From Kineosporia mesophila (GTDB taxonomy: Bacteria > Actinomycetota > Actinomycetes > Actinomycetales > Kineosporiaceae): a stretch of 64,000 nt of DNA. Shown one piece after another: positions 23,931 through 31,781 of this stretch (positions are counted from its first letter, which is position 1; every line of letters begins with the position of its first letter). A model generated the notes under the pieces. The model searched no databases. It was given only the letters and a program-made list of their open reading frames with translations, and was not told where the DNA came from. The stretch covers positions 158,930 to 222,929 of the forward strand of contig NZ_JAJOMA010000014.1 in the NCBI RefSeq assembly GCF_021129235.1, in the 5' to 3' direction. A program made the position numbers and the translations under genes.

Positions 23931-25067
23931 AAGAAGGGGGCCGGCCTTCCCGGTCATCGCGCCCGGACCCTTGCCGAGGTCTACCGGGCCTTCGGTGAGG
24001 ACGACGCCACCTCGCCGCTGTACCGCCGCATCGCCCTGGCCCTGAGCTCGTCGGGCGAGGCACTGCGCGCGATCGAGCAGGCACCCGCGCGCCGACGGCA
24101 GCCCGCGCTGATCCTGGCCGCGCTCCACGACCTCGCACTCTCCGGACAGGCCCCGGAACTGGCCGGGATCTACGCCGCCCCAGTCGGCCGTGCTGGTCCG
24201 GAAAGCCTTCCCGGCCAACCCGATCAGGTCGCCGTCGATACCCTGCTGCGTCACACCGCCGCGGTCGCCGCCATCGCTGCCGCCCGGCGGGTCCGGACCC
24301 TCGAGACCGCCCGCTGCGCCGTGCTCCACCCGGCCGTGGCCGAGGCGGCCCACCGAGCCGGCGCCCCGTCAGTGGCACTGATCGATGTGGACTGCTCGAC
24401 GGGCCTGAATCTCCAGGTCGATCGGTGCGGCATCACCTACGACAACGGTCAGGTCCGCGGCGATCCCCTCTCGCCGGTGCAGCTTTCGAGCCGCATCGTG
24501 GGCGACCGCCCCCTCCCCGAACGCGTCTTCCCCGAGGTGGTCACCCGGATCGGCATCGACCCCGATCCCCTCGACCTCCCCGCCGACACCGACAGCCGCT
24601 CCGCCACCCGCTCCGACACCCGCTCCGCCACCGACGACGCCCGATGGCTGCACGCCTGCCTGGCCCCCGACCGACCCGACCAGGCCACCGCCCTCCAGGC
24701 CCAGCTGACCCTGACCGCCCGCACGACACCGCATGTCCTTCGGGGTGACGCCCTCGACCTGCTCCCCGACGCCCTCGCCCAGGTGCCCACCGGCGTCCTC
24801 CCGATCGTCACCACCACCTGGGCCCTGTCCCGTCAACGGCCGCAGAAGCGCCACCGTCTCCTGAAGCACCTCGAAGTGGCCGGGCGCCCGGTGGCCTGGG
24901 TGTCCGCGGAAGGGGTCGGCGTGGCCCCGGGCATCCCGGCCTTCGGCGACCGGCCCGCCTCCGGCCACAGCATCATCGGGCTGGCGCTGTTCGGCTCGTC
25001 CCCGCACCGGGAGGCCCTGGGCCGCTGCTGGTCCCGGGGACGTCTGCTCTCCTGGACAGCCGGCTAG
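23925..25067 (+). CDS. DUF2332-family protein
   Basis: A 380-aa cytoplasmic protein of a family common in actinomycetes and without assigned function. Family features are an N-terminal LAEVYRAFGEDDATSPLYRRIA, a middle PSVALIDVDCSTGLNLQVDRCGI (a SAM-methyltransferase-like ELGASAGLNL variant) and DRPDQATALQAQL. Homology needs residues upstream of LAEVY, leaving the ATG at 23925 as the only suitable start, so the palindromic repeat forms its 5' end. An SR/DT-rich linker (about 225-240) is low-complexity. Its TAG overlaps the convergent gene's stop through CTAG. Confidence 0.78.
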   Translation: MNKKGAGLPGHRARTLAEVYRAFGEDDATSPLYRRIALALSSSGEALRAIEQAPARRRQPALILAALHDLALSGQAPELAGIYAAPVGRAGPESLPGQPDQVAVDTLLRHTAAVAAIAAARRVRTLETARCAVLHPAVAEAAHRAGAPSVALIDVDCSTGLNLQVDRCGITYDNGQVRGDPLSPVQLSSRIVGDRPLPERVFPEVVTRIGIDPDPLDLPADTDSRSATRSDTRSATDDARWLHACLAPDRPDQATALQAQLTLTARTTPHVLRGDALDLLPDALAQVPTGVLPIVTTTWALSRQRPQKRHRLLKHLEVAGRPVAWVSAEGVGVAPGIPAFGDRPASGHSIIGLALFGSSPHREALGRCWSRGRLLSWTAG

Positions 25068-26038
25068 CCCATGAGTTCCACCAGCCGCTCGCGGCACCAG
25101 TCGTACTGCGTCGTGGTGGTGTGCCCGCGGTAGCTCGTCTCGATGATCATGATGAGCACCAGGTACAGGCTGTACAGCCAGCGCCGCTGCCGCTCGTCGT
25201 CGGTGAGATCGCCCCACCCGTAACCGCGCAGGAAGGCCGCCGGGTCACCGAAGACCCCCGGCAGGTCCAGCCCGACGAAACCGGCCTCGATCAGCGGGTC
25301 CCCGTAGAAGGCCCGCTCGTGGTCGATGACGCTGACGATCTTCCCGTCACGCACCATCGCGTTGTTGGGGAACAGGTCCCATTCCACGAAGCGCGGTTCG
25401 GTCACCGCGTCGAGGGTGCCGGCCCGGGCCGCGACCGCCTCGCGCACCACGTCGTACCCGTACCCCAGATCAACATCGCGGCGCTCGCCGTCACCCAGCA
25501 CACCCTCGAGCAGATCGGTGAAACAGGCCCGCCAGGTGGAGTGCCCCGGCCCCTCCAGCGCCCCGAACCAGGGCCCCCGCACCTCGTTGAGCTCACGGTT
25601 GAGCGCGCCCACCGCCTCCCGGTAGGCGTTCTCGTGCTCCGGCGACAGCCTTCCCTCCTGCCGCAGGATGCCGAAGTTGTCGGCGTCCACGTAGGACATG
25701 AAGAAGTAGTCAGCGTCGCACAGTTCGTGGCTACGATCGGCGAAGTCGACCGTCGGCACCGGCACCTCGGTCTTGTCCCGGATCAGCTGCAGCGCCGCCA
25801 GTTCCGTGGCCATGGCCTCCTTCTCGTAGCTCATCACCTCGATGTGCGGCGGCGGCGCGATCTTCAGCACCACCGACCGCCCGTCGACGAGCCGGATCAG
25901 ATAGACCACGTTGAACCACCCGTGTCCCAGCTCCTGGACCCAGCCGTCCCCCGCGGGCACCAGCCCGTCCCCGTAGGCGCGGGCCGTCAGGGCCCGCAGC
26001 GTCGCCGGCGACTGCCGGTTCTTCGTGATGCTCTCCAC
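25064..26038 (-). CDS. Aminoglycoside-phosphotransferase-like kinase (APH family)
   Basis: A 324-aa protein-kinase-like-fold enzyme. An ATP-lobe lysine lies in SVVLKIAPP, and the catalytic loop reads FVEWDLFPNNAMV in place of the usual H-G-D-x-x-x-x-N. Asp and Asn are kept but His is replaced by Glu. The Mg-binding segment is SVIDHERAFYGDP. The GTG start has GGAGATCTG upstream. The substrate may be a sugar, amino alcohol or small metabolite; antibiotic resistance should not be assumed. It is the last gene after the GH1 remnant and MFS gene. Confidence 0.8.
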   Translation of the reverse strand: MESITKNRQSPATLRALTARAYGDGLVPAGDGWVQELGHGWFNVVYLIRLVDGRSVVLKIAPPPHIEVMSYEKEAMATELAALQLIRDKTEVPVPTVDFADRSHELCDADYFFMSYVDADNFGILRQEGRLSPEHENAYREAVGALNRELNEVRGPWFGALEGPGHSTWRACFTDLLEGVLGDGERRDVDLGYGYDVVREAVAARAGTLDAVTEPRFVEWDLFPNNAMVRDGKIVSVIDHERAFYGDPLIEAGFVGLDLPGVFGDPAAFLRGYGWGDLTDDERQRRWLYSLYLVLIMIIETSYRGHTTTTQYDWCRERLVELMG

Positions 26039-26083
26039 CAGATCTCCACCTCTCCGTTCCGGTTCTCCCCGGAAGACCCGCTG

Positions 26084-27298
26084 TCAGACCACCGACCGGA
26101 TCCGCACCACCAGCACCGATCCCAGCACGCTGACCAGGGCCGCCAGCAGGTACAGGCCGGTGTAGCCGAGGCCCAGGCCCAGCACACCCGCCGCCAGGAC
26201 CGGGGCGAGCACCTGGGGCAGGGCCGTGGCGATGTTGATGACGCCGAGGTCCCGGGCGCGGTCGTCGGCGGTGGGCAGCACCTGGGTCACGAGGGCGAAA
26301 TCTACCGCGGTGTAGGCACCGAAGCCGATGCCCAGCACGACCGCTCCCACCCAGACCGCCGGCCGGGTCGGGCCCAGCGTCGGGGCCAGGGCGAACAGCA
26401 GCAGCGCGGCCGCCGTGATCAGGCCCGACCAGATCACGAAGACCTGGCGCCGTCCGGCCCGGTCCGACCAGTACCCACTCACGAACGCCGTCACCACCGT
26501 GCACAGACCGTAGGCCGCGGTCAGGGCGAAAACCGTTCCGTCGGCCTCGTCGTCGGACAGGCCCACGGCATCCTTCAGGTAGTACAGGAGGTAGAGGATG
26601 AGCAGGGCGTTGCCGAGGTTCATCAGGAACCGGGTGATCCAGGCCCAGGCGAAATCCGGGTGCCGGCGCGGTGACACCCAGAAGTCCCGCAGAGCCAGGG
26701 GTGGACGTTCCTCCCGCCCGACGGCCCGGTCGCGCGGGTTGAGCGCGTAGGGAGTGGTGGTCACGACGAGAACCCCGGCCAGGGCCAGGTATCCGGCGGT
26801 GGTACTGCCGGCGGCGGCCGCGATCCCGGTCCCGGCCACGACGCCGAGGGTCTGGGCGACGGCGAGTGCTCCCCCGACGCCTCCGCGCTCGCCGGCCGGC
26901 ACCTGGTCGGGCACGGTCGCGGTGATCGCGGCGAGCATGGCGTTGAGGGCGGCCTGGGCCAGGGCCCAGGCGAGGGTCATCTCCAGGATCGAGCCGGCTC
27001 CCGACAGCAGCAGCATCGCGACGACCCCGCCCGCGGCGCCACCGAGCACCCAGGGCAGGCGGCGCCCCCGGCTCAGGGTGGTGCGGTCGGAGAAGGCGCC
27101 CCAGATCGGGTTGAGCACGGTCGACACGGCGGCGCCGACCCCCGTCACCAGGGAGAGCGCCGCCTCCTTGTGTCCGGGCGCGAGTGCCTGAGCCTGTTCG
27201 GCCAGCAGCACCTGGATCGGGCCGAACAGGCCGGACCACATGCCGATGCTGACCAGCACCAGCCCCGCCACCCAGGAGCGGGGAACCTCTCGGCTCAC
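26084..27298 (-). CDS. MFS sugar transporter
   Basis: A 404-aa 12-helix transporter. The GTG at 27296-27298 overlaps the upstream GH1 remnant's stop (GTGA); the frame upstream of this is not coding. The loop motif FSDRTTLSRGRRLPWVLGG and the long stretch LNPIWGAFSDRT resemble GPH-type sugar-cation symporters, as does the second transporter at 42986 (NLVFGNLSDRSRSRFGRRSPW). Adjacency to a glycosidase relic suggests beta-glucoside or disaccharide uptake. The phosphotransferase 45 bp downstream could act on the imported compound. Confidence 0.85.
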   Translation of the reverse strand: MSREVPRSWVAGLVLVSIGMWSGLFGPIQVLLAEQAQALAPGHKEAALSLVTGVGAAVSTVLNPIWGAFSDRTTLSRGRRLPWVLGGAAGGVVAMLLLSGAGSILEMTLAWALAQAALNAMLAAITATVPDQVPAGERGGVGGALAVAQTLGVVAGTGIAAAAGSTTAGYLALAGVLVVTTTPYALNPRDRAVGREERPPLALRDFWVSPRRHPDFAWAWITRFLMNLGNALLILYLLYYLKDAVGLSDDEADGTVFALTAAYGLCTVVTAFVSGYWSDRAGRRQVFVIWSGLITAAALLLFALAPTLGPTRPAVWVGAVVLGIGFGAYTAVDFALVTQVLPTADDRARDLGVINIATALPQVLAPVLAAGVLGLGLGYTGLYLLAALVSVLGSVLVVRIRSVV

Positions 27299-27957
27299 GG
27301 CGCGCTTTCGCGGTGGGCCCGGATCTTCTGGGCGTACCCGGCGAAGGATCGCTCCGGGGTGCGCCCGAGGGTCTCGAAGTCCACGTGCACCCGGCCGAAC
27401 CGCTGCGTCCACCCGTCGGCCCCCTCGAAGTGGTCCAGCAGCGACCAGCAGCGGTGGCCGCGCACGTCCACACCCCGGTCGACCGCATCGGCGACGGCCC
27501 GCAGGTGCGCGTCGAGGGAGCCGATACGGGACAGCAGGCCCCGGCCCGGCGCGAGCTCGGTCTGCGCGTGGCCCCGCGGGGTCATGACGTGGGGCTCGTT
27601 CACCGGGCACCAGTGGATCACCCGGTCGCCCGGGCGACCGGCCACGATCTGCGCGTACTCCCCGGACCGCAGGGCCGTGTCGCGCATCAGCCAGCCACCC
27701 GCGTCCTGGAGCCCCTGGGGTAGATCCCCGCGGTGGAGCGTGACCATCGGCTGGATCCCCACCGCCGGCAGCCGGTCGACGAGCTGGTCATACAAGTCCA
27801 GGCCGGGGCCGTTGGCGGGGCCCGAGCCGCCGAACACGATGTTCCGTGGCAGGTCCACCGCGCTCCTCGGGCCGTCGCCGTCCATGATCACGTCATCGCC
27901 GGGAAGATCCTCCCTTTCGTCACCGGTAGCTGTCCATGACGGAGGGTCATCGAACAC
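27295..27957 (-). pseudogene. Truncated GH1 beta-glucosidase, catalytically incomplete
   Basis: A 220-aa frame with clear GH1 pieces in order: LDLYDQLVDRLPAVGIQPMVTLHRGDLPQ, then CPVNEPHVMT (acid/base Glu), and near the end VDAVDRGVDVRGHRCWSLLDHFEGADG and the RT-x-x-RSFAGYAQKI tail. GH1 enzymes are about 450 residues. Here the N-terminal FLWG-A-YQ-EG segment and about 150 residues after the NEP motif, including the I-T-ENG nucleophile, are missing. It should be inactive as a hydrolase. The reading frame is intact and still overlaps the MFS gene, so decay by in-frame deletion is inferred. Confidence 0.75.
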
Positions 27958-28006
27958 GGCTCGGGTATGCTCCGTTGGCCCGTGTCACCCCAAGGTCTCG
28001 AGAAGC

Positions 28007-28633
28007 GTGAACGACAGCAGCACCGAACGCCCGATCATCACTCCGGGCCGAATCTTCCATCTCGTGGCATCGTGCGTGGTGCTCGGCGCGGGCGTGGCGC
28101 TCTTCCTGCTCGCCTCGCTCGGGTCCGACGGATACTCCACCCTGATCAGCGGTCTCACCGACACGAGCGGTCTGCCGTTCATGGTCGTGAACATCTCGGT
28201 GGGTGTGGTCTTCGTGATCATGGCCTGGCTGCGCGGCACCCGTCCCGGGCTCGGCACGGTCACCCAGCCGGTGGTGGTCGGGCTGACCGTCTCCCTGCTG
28301 CTGGCCTGGCTGGACACCCCGGACAGCATGGTGGTGCGGATCGTGATGCTGATCGCCGCCGTGCCGGTGCTGGCCATCGGCGTGGCCGGCTATCTCGGCA
28401 GTGGCACCGGCGCCGGTCCGGCCGAGGCCGCGGCCCTGGCCTGGGACCCGCCCGTGCCGTTCCGCTGGAGCTACAGCATTCTTCAGGGCGGCGGCGCGCT
28501 GGTCGGCTGGCTGCTGGGCGGCGCCGTGGGGCCGGGCACGATCCTGGTCATCCTGGTGCTCGGCCCGGCCATCGACCTGGCCACCCGCCGGGTGCCCGGA
28601 CTGGTCTACGACCGCACCCCGCAACCGGCCTGA
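28007..28633 (+). CDS. YczE/YitT-type integral membrane protein
   Basis: A 208-aa membrane protein with five or six hydrophobic helices. The sequence GAGVALFLLASLGSDGYSTLISGL followed by PGLGTVTQPVVVGLTVSLLL matches the pattern of YczE-like proteins (G-lG-wd-l-GL, then PGiGTv). Function is not established for the family. The GTG at 28007 is divergent from the GH1 remnant; TATGCT at 27966-27971 is a possible -10. Confidence 0.75.
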   Translation: MNDSSTERPIITPGRIFHLVASCVVLGAGVALFLLASLGSDGYSTLISGLTDTSGLPFMVVNISVGVVFVIMAWLRGTRPGLGTVTQPVVVGLTVSLLLAWLDTPDSMVVRIVMLIAAVPVLAIGVAGYLGSGTGAGPAEAAALAWDPPVPFRWSYSILQGGGALVGWLLGGAVGPGTILVILVLGPAIDLATRRVPGLVYDRTPQPA

Positions 28634-28639
28634 TCGACG

Positions 28640-28919
28640 GCGGGCGACCACCTCGTCCGTTGCTCCCGAACGCACCAGCTTCAGCGCGCCGTCCGCGCCC
28701 ACCCGCATCGTGGTGGTGGCGTGGTGCGTGAGGCCCGGCCGGTGCGGTGGGCCCGGTCCTTCACCCCAGCTCAGCACGGGCGCGGCCGGCATCGAGATCG
28801 AGCCCGGCCACGACGGCACGCACCACCCGGCCGCCGGCCAGATGGGTCAGCACCATCACGGCGCCGCCCGCCGCGGTCATCCGCGCGGCGCTGTCGGCCA
28901 CCAGCCGGGAGCCAGACAT
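28640..28919 (-). pseudogene. Possible frameshifted small gene
   Basis: An ATG at 28917-28919 has GGGGAG 4 nt upstream and starts MSGSRLVADSAARMTAAGGAV, but stops after 52 residues (TGA at 28763-28761). The next minus-strand frame continues with protein-like sequence (LSWGEGPGPPHRPGLTHHAT, TTMRVGADGALKLVRSGATD) to near 28640. Together they would be about 95 residues if one frameshift near 28780 is repaired. I recognise no family. Two unrelated frames are the alternative. From 28920 to 29177 there is only AT-richer leader DNA of the next gene. Confidence 0.35.
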
Positions 28920-29177
28920 GAATCTCCCCGGAAAACGCTACAAGGGATCCTCGCAGACCGGTAAACATCCACACCAGAGGGACTTTCGGGAGGCGCGTCA
29001 AAACCATCCGGTCATTTCCGAAAGCATTGCCGGACAGGGACTTTCAGGGGCACCCGCAATTCGTGAAATACCGCTGTAACATTTATGGTTAGCTTGACGT
29101 GGCGACGGTGCCCCCACCCAGAAACCTGATGCGCCTCCACGCCCGGCTCCGCGCGAACCGGGCCGGAAAGGAACCTC

Positions 29178-30443
29178 GTGCTTCCCGCAGCACCCGCCGT
29201 GGCCGGCTCCGAGTCGGCGACGGCGGCAGAACCGTCACCCTCCCCCACACCCACCCAGCTCTGGCACCAGGTCTCCGACGCCGCTCAGGACGGCCCGGGC
29301 GCGTTCACCCAGCTCCTGCTGCGCGCCGGTGACACGCTGCTCCACTTCACCGTCAAGGCCGTCGTCCTGCTCGCGTTGCTGCTGGTGGTCCGGCTGATCG
29401 CGCACCGCCTGCTCAAGGCCGTCGCCGACCGCATCGCCACCAGCGCCTCCCCCGACCGCGGCAGCCTCCAGACGCTGTGGCAGACCATCCGGCGCCGCCC
29501 CCACACCCGCGAGGAAGCCCTCACCGAACGGCGCAAGCAGCGCGCACGGGCCATCGCCTCGCTGCTGTCCCACCTCACCTCCGCCGCCCTGGCCATGGTG
29601 GCTGTCCTGCTCTTCGTGCAGGGCACCGGCCTGTCGAAGGCCGGGGTCTTCACCGCCGGCCTGCTCGGCGTGGTCGCCGCCGTCAGCGCCCAGGGCCTGG
29701 GCCGCGACATCATCGCCGGCCTCTTCGTCCTCGCCGAGGACACCTACGGCATCGGCGACTACATCGACACCACCCTCGGCGCCACCGGCGTGGTGGAGGA
29801 GATCGGGCTGCGCACCACGCGACTACGCGGCCGCGACGGCACGATCTGGCACGTGCGGCACAGCAAGATCGACCGGCTCGGCAACCGCACGCAGGCCCAG
29901 TCGCACCTGACCCTCGACATCCGGGCCGGTTTCGGCGAGGGGTCACCCGACACCAGCGCCGCCGGGCGCCTCGCCGCCGCCGAACGCGTGGTGCGGATGA
30001 GCCTGGACCGCCTCGACCGCGACCTCGCCTCGGCCGCCTCCCCGAACCCGCTGAAGGCCGGCGCGGTGGCCGGCACCCTGGCCGAGATCCTGCCGGTACT
30101 CGTGCCCGGCGCCCGGCAGAAGGCCTTCGCCACCCTGGCCACGGTCACGTCCGCCGCCGAGATGGTCGACACCCAGCCCCTCGCCTTCACCCCCAAGGAC
30201 CTCGACGACCTGGCCCACCTGCGCGACCTGCTCGAGGACGCCGACGTGCCGGTCCTGACCCAGAGCCACCTGGCCGGCCTGATCAACGCCGGTGACGACC
30301 ACGTGGTGCTGCGCGTGACGGCGCGGGTGTCCGACACCTCCCGGCAGCAGGCGCTCGCGGTGCTGCGGCGCCGGCTCTTCCTCGACCTGAACGCCGCCGG
30401 TTTCTCGGCCTCGTTCACGGTGCCGGGGCCCGAAGAGCTCTAG
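29178..30443 (+). CDS. MscS-type mechanosensitive channel
   Basis: A 421-aa membrane protein. A short N-terminal region rich in Ser/Pro is followed by helices at about 55-75 and 125-150, and the pore helix region GVFTAGLLGVVAAVSAQGLGRDIIAG with the Gly/Ala packing of MscS TM3. The beta domain follows (FVLAEDTYGIGDYIDT, GVVEEIGLRTTRLRGRDGTIWHVRHSKI). A basic loop of about 30 residues (RRRPHTREEALTERRKQRAR) between TM1 and TM2 is longer than in E. coli MscS. GTG start with AAGGAA upstream. It should release solutes on hypo-osmotic shock. Confidence 0.87.
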   Translation: MLPAAPAVAGSESATAAEPSPSPTPTQLWHQVSDAAQDGPGAFTQLLLRAGDTLLHFTVKAVVLLALLLVVRLIAHRLLKAVADRIATSASPDRGSLQTLWQTIRRRPHTREEALTERRKQRARAIASLLSHLTSAALAMVAVLLFVQGTGLSKAGVFTAGLLGVVAAVSAQGLGRDIIAGLFVLAEDTYGIGDYIDTTLGATGVVEEIGLRTTRLRGRDGTIWHVRHSKIDRLGNRTQAQSHLTLDIRAGFGEGSPDTSAAGRLAAAERVVRMSLDRLDRDLASAASPNPLKAGAVAGTLAEILPVLVPGARQKAFATLATVTSAAEMVDTQPLAFTPKDLDDLAHLRDLLEDADVPVLTQSHLAGLINAGDDHVVLRVTARVSDTSRQQALAVLRRRLFLDLNAAGFSASFTVPGPEEL

Positions 30444-30461
30444 CCGGAAGAGGTTCCGGAC

Positions 30462-30501
30462 CGACCACGGCCGTCGGACACGTTTCCGATCGCCGTGGTC
30501 G
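30462..30501. terminator. Hairpin terminator after the MscS gene
   Basis: CGACCACGGC (30462-30471) pairs with GCCGTGGTCG (30492-30501) with no mismatch. A smaller hairpin CCGGAA-gagg-TTCCGG (30444-30459) precedes it, directly after the stop codon. Confidence 0.6.
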
Positions 30502-30561
30502 TTCATGAGCGCCCGGCCACCGGCTCTCCGCAGATCCGCAGCCAGGCCCTCACCGACGTTG

Positions 30562-30618
30562 TGTACACCTGGTTCACCCGGTACACCTGGGATGCACCAG
30601 ATGTACCAGGTGTACACA
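30562..30618. promoter_or_regulatory. Cluster of TACACCTGG / CCAGGTGTA half-sites
   Basis: GTGTACACCTGG (30562-30573) is exactly inverted by CCAGGTGTACAC (30607-30618). Inside lie a second TACACCTGG (30583-30591), TTCACC, GCACCA and ATGTACCAG. The motif TACACC or its complement therefore recurs about every 18 bp on both strands. This looks like a multi-site operator upstream of the threonine-synthase-like gene. Confidence 0.55.
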
Positions 30619-30710
30619 CCACGCATGCTCTCCCCGGGGAACCGCTACAACGCGCCGCCTACGTTGGGCGCCCTGGCGACAGAGGCAGCCCGCTCGTCTA
30701 CGTTGAACCC

Positions 30711-31781
30711 ATGTCGGACTGGTTTCTGCAGTGCCCCCGATGCTCCTGGCGCGGGGCGATCGTCACCACGATCGACCCCTGCCCCCGCTGCCGGGCCGAC
30801 GGCATCGCCATGGCACCCGAGGTGACGCGCACCGGGGCGGCCGCCACCCCGCGCGACCTGCTGCTCCCCGTCGACCGGCCGGTCACGCTGGGCGAGGGCG
30901 ACACCCCGCTGGTTCCCCTGCGCAACTCCCCCGGTGTCTTCCTCAAGGACGAAAGGGCCAACCCCACCGGCTCGTTCAAGGACCGTATGGCCAGTGCCGC
31001 CGTCTCCTGGGCCCTCTCCCACGGCTACGACACGGTCGCCCTCGCCTCGACCGGTAACGCGGCCCTCTCGGTCGCCGCCTACGCGGCCGCGGCCGGGCTG
31101 CGCTGTGTGGTGCTGGCCAAGGAGGGTGGGGTGGTGCCGGGCGTGCTGGAGCCGCTGCGGGCCATGAACGCCGACCTTCACCTGACCGACACCTACGGGG
31201 CCCGCTGGGACGCGCTCGCCCACGGCGTCCATCATCAGAAGTGGTTCCCCGTCAGCAACTATCAGACCACGCCGGTGAGCAGCCACCCGGTCGGGGTGCG
31301 CGCCTACCGGGCCATCGCCTACGAGATCGCCGAGCAGCTCGGCCGCACCGCCCCCGACCAGGTCGTGATCCCGGTCTCCCGGGGCGACGCGCTCGCGGCC
31401 GTCTGGGCCGGTTTTCAGGAGCTGCACACCCTGGGATGGATCGACCGGCTGCCGAGAATGCTGGCGGTGGTGCGCCTTCCGAGCCTGCGCGACGCCCTGC
31501 TCCAGGGACTGGAACAACCGGCGGCCACCCCCGCCGAGGGTCCGGTCGAGGCGGTCTCCATCAGCGACCCCCGCGCCACGGCCATGGCGGTGCGGGCCGT
31601 GCGCGAGAGCCGCGGTGACGTGCTGGTCGTCGACGACGACCAGCTGCGAACGGCCCAGGCCCAGGCCTATTCGCGGGGCTGGCCGCTCGAGTTGTCCTCG
31701 GCCGCGGTTCTCGCCGGTATCGGGATGAAGGACGAGGTGGGCACCACGGTCGGTCTGGTCACCGCGGCCGGCTCCCGGTGA
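30711..31781 (+). CDS. Threonine-synthase-like PLP enzyme with zinc ribbon
   Basis: A 356-aa fold-type II PLP enzyme. The N-terminus has a C8-x2-C11 ... C24-x2-C27 zinc ribbon. The PLP lysine is K90 in NPTGSFKDR, and the substrate loop is ASTGNAALSVAAYAA. These agree with threonine synthase or a paralogue such as 2,3-diaminopropionate- or cysteate-synthase-like enzymes. As it stands alone, not beside homoserine genes, its reaction is open. The ATG is 6 nt after a TACGTT -10-like box, suggesting a leaderless mRNA. Its TGA abuts the next gene's stop (TGATCA). Confidence 0.82.
   Translation: MSDWFLQCPRCSWRGAIVTTIDPCPRCRADGIAMAPEVTRTGAAATPRDLLLPVDRPVTLGEGDTPLVPLRNSPGVFLKDERANPTGSFKDRMASAAVSWALSHGYDTVALASTGNAALSVAAYAAAAGLRCVVLAKEGGVVPGVLEPLRAMNADLHLTDTYGARWDALAHGVHHQKWFPVSNYQTTPVSSHPVGVRAYRAIAYEIAEQLGRTAPDQVVIPVSRGDALAAVWAGFQELHTLGWIDRLPRMLAVVRLPSLRDALLQGLEQPAATPAEGPVEAVSISDPRATAMAVRAVRESRGDVLVVDDDQLRTAQAQAYSRGWPLELSSAAVLAGIGMKDEVGTTVGLVTAAGSR

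Noticed and set aside
25064..26038. Aminoglycoside resistance gene.
   Set aside because: The catalytic loop differs from resistance enzymes and the neighbourhood is a sugar-transport relic; only the fold is supported.
28007..28633. Start of the membrane protein far upstream at 27170.
   Set aside because: The upstream frame is opposite the GH1 and MFS genes and lacks coding character; membrane-protein sequence starts at the GTG at 28007.
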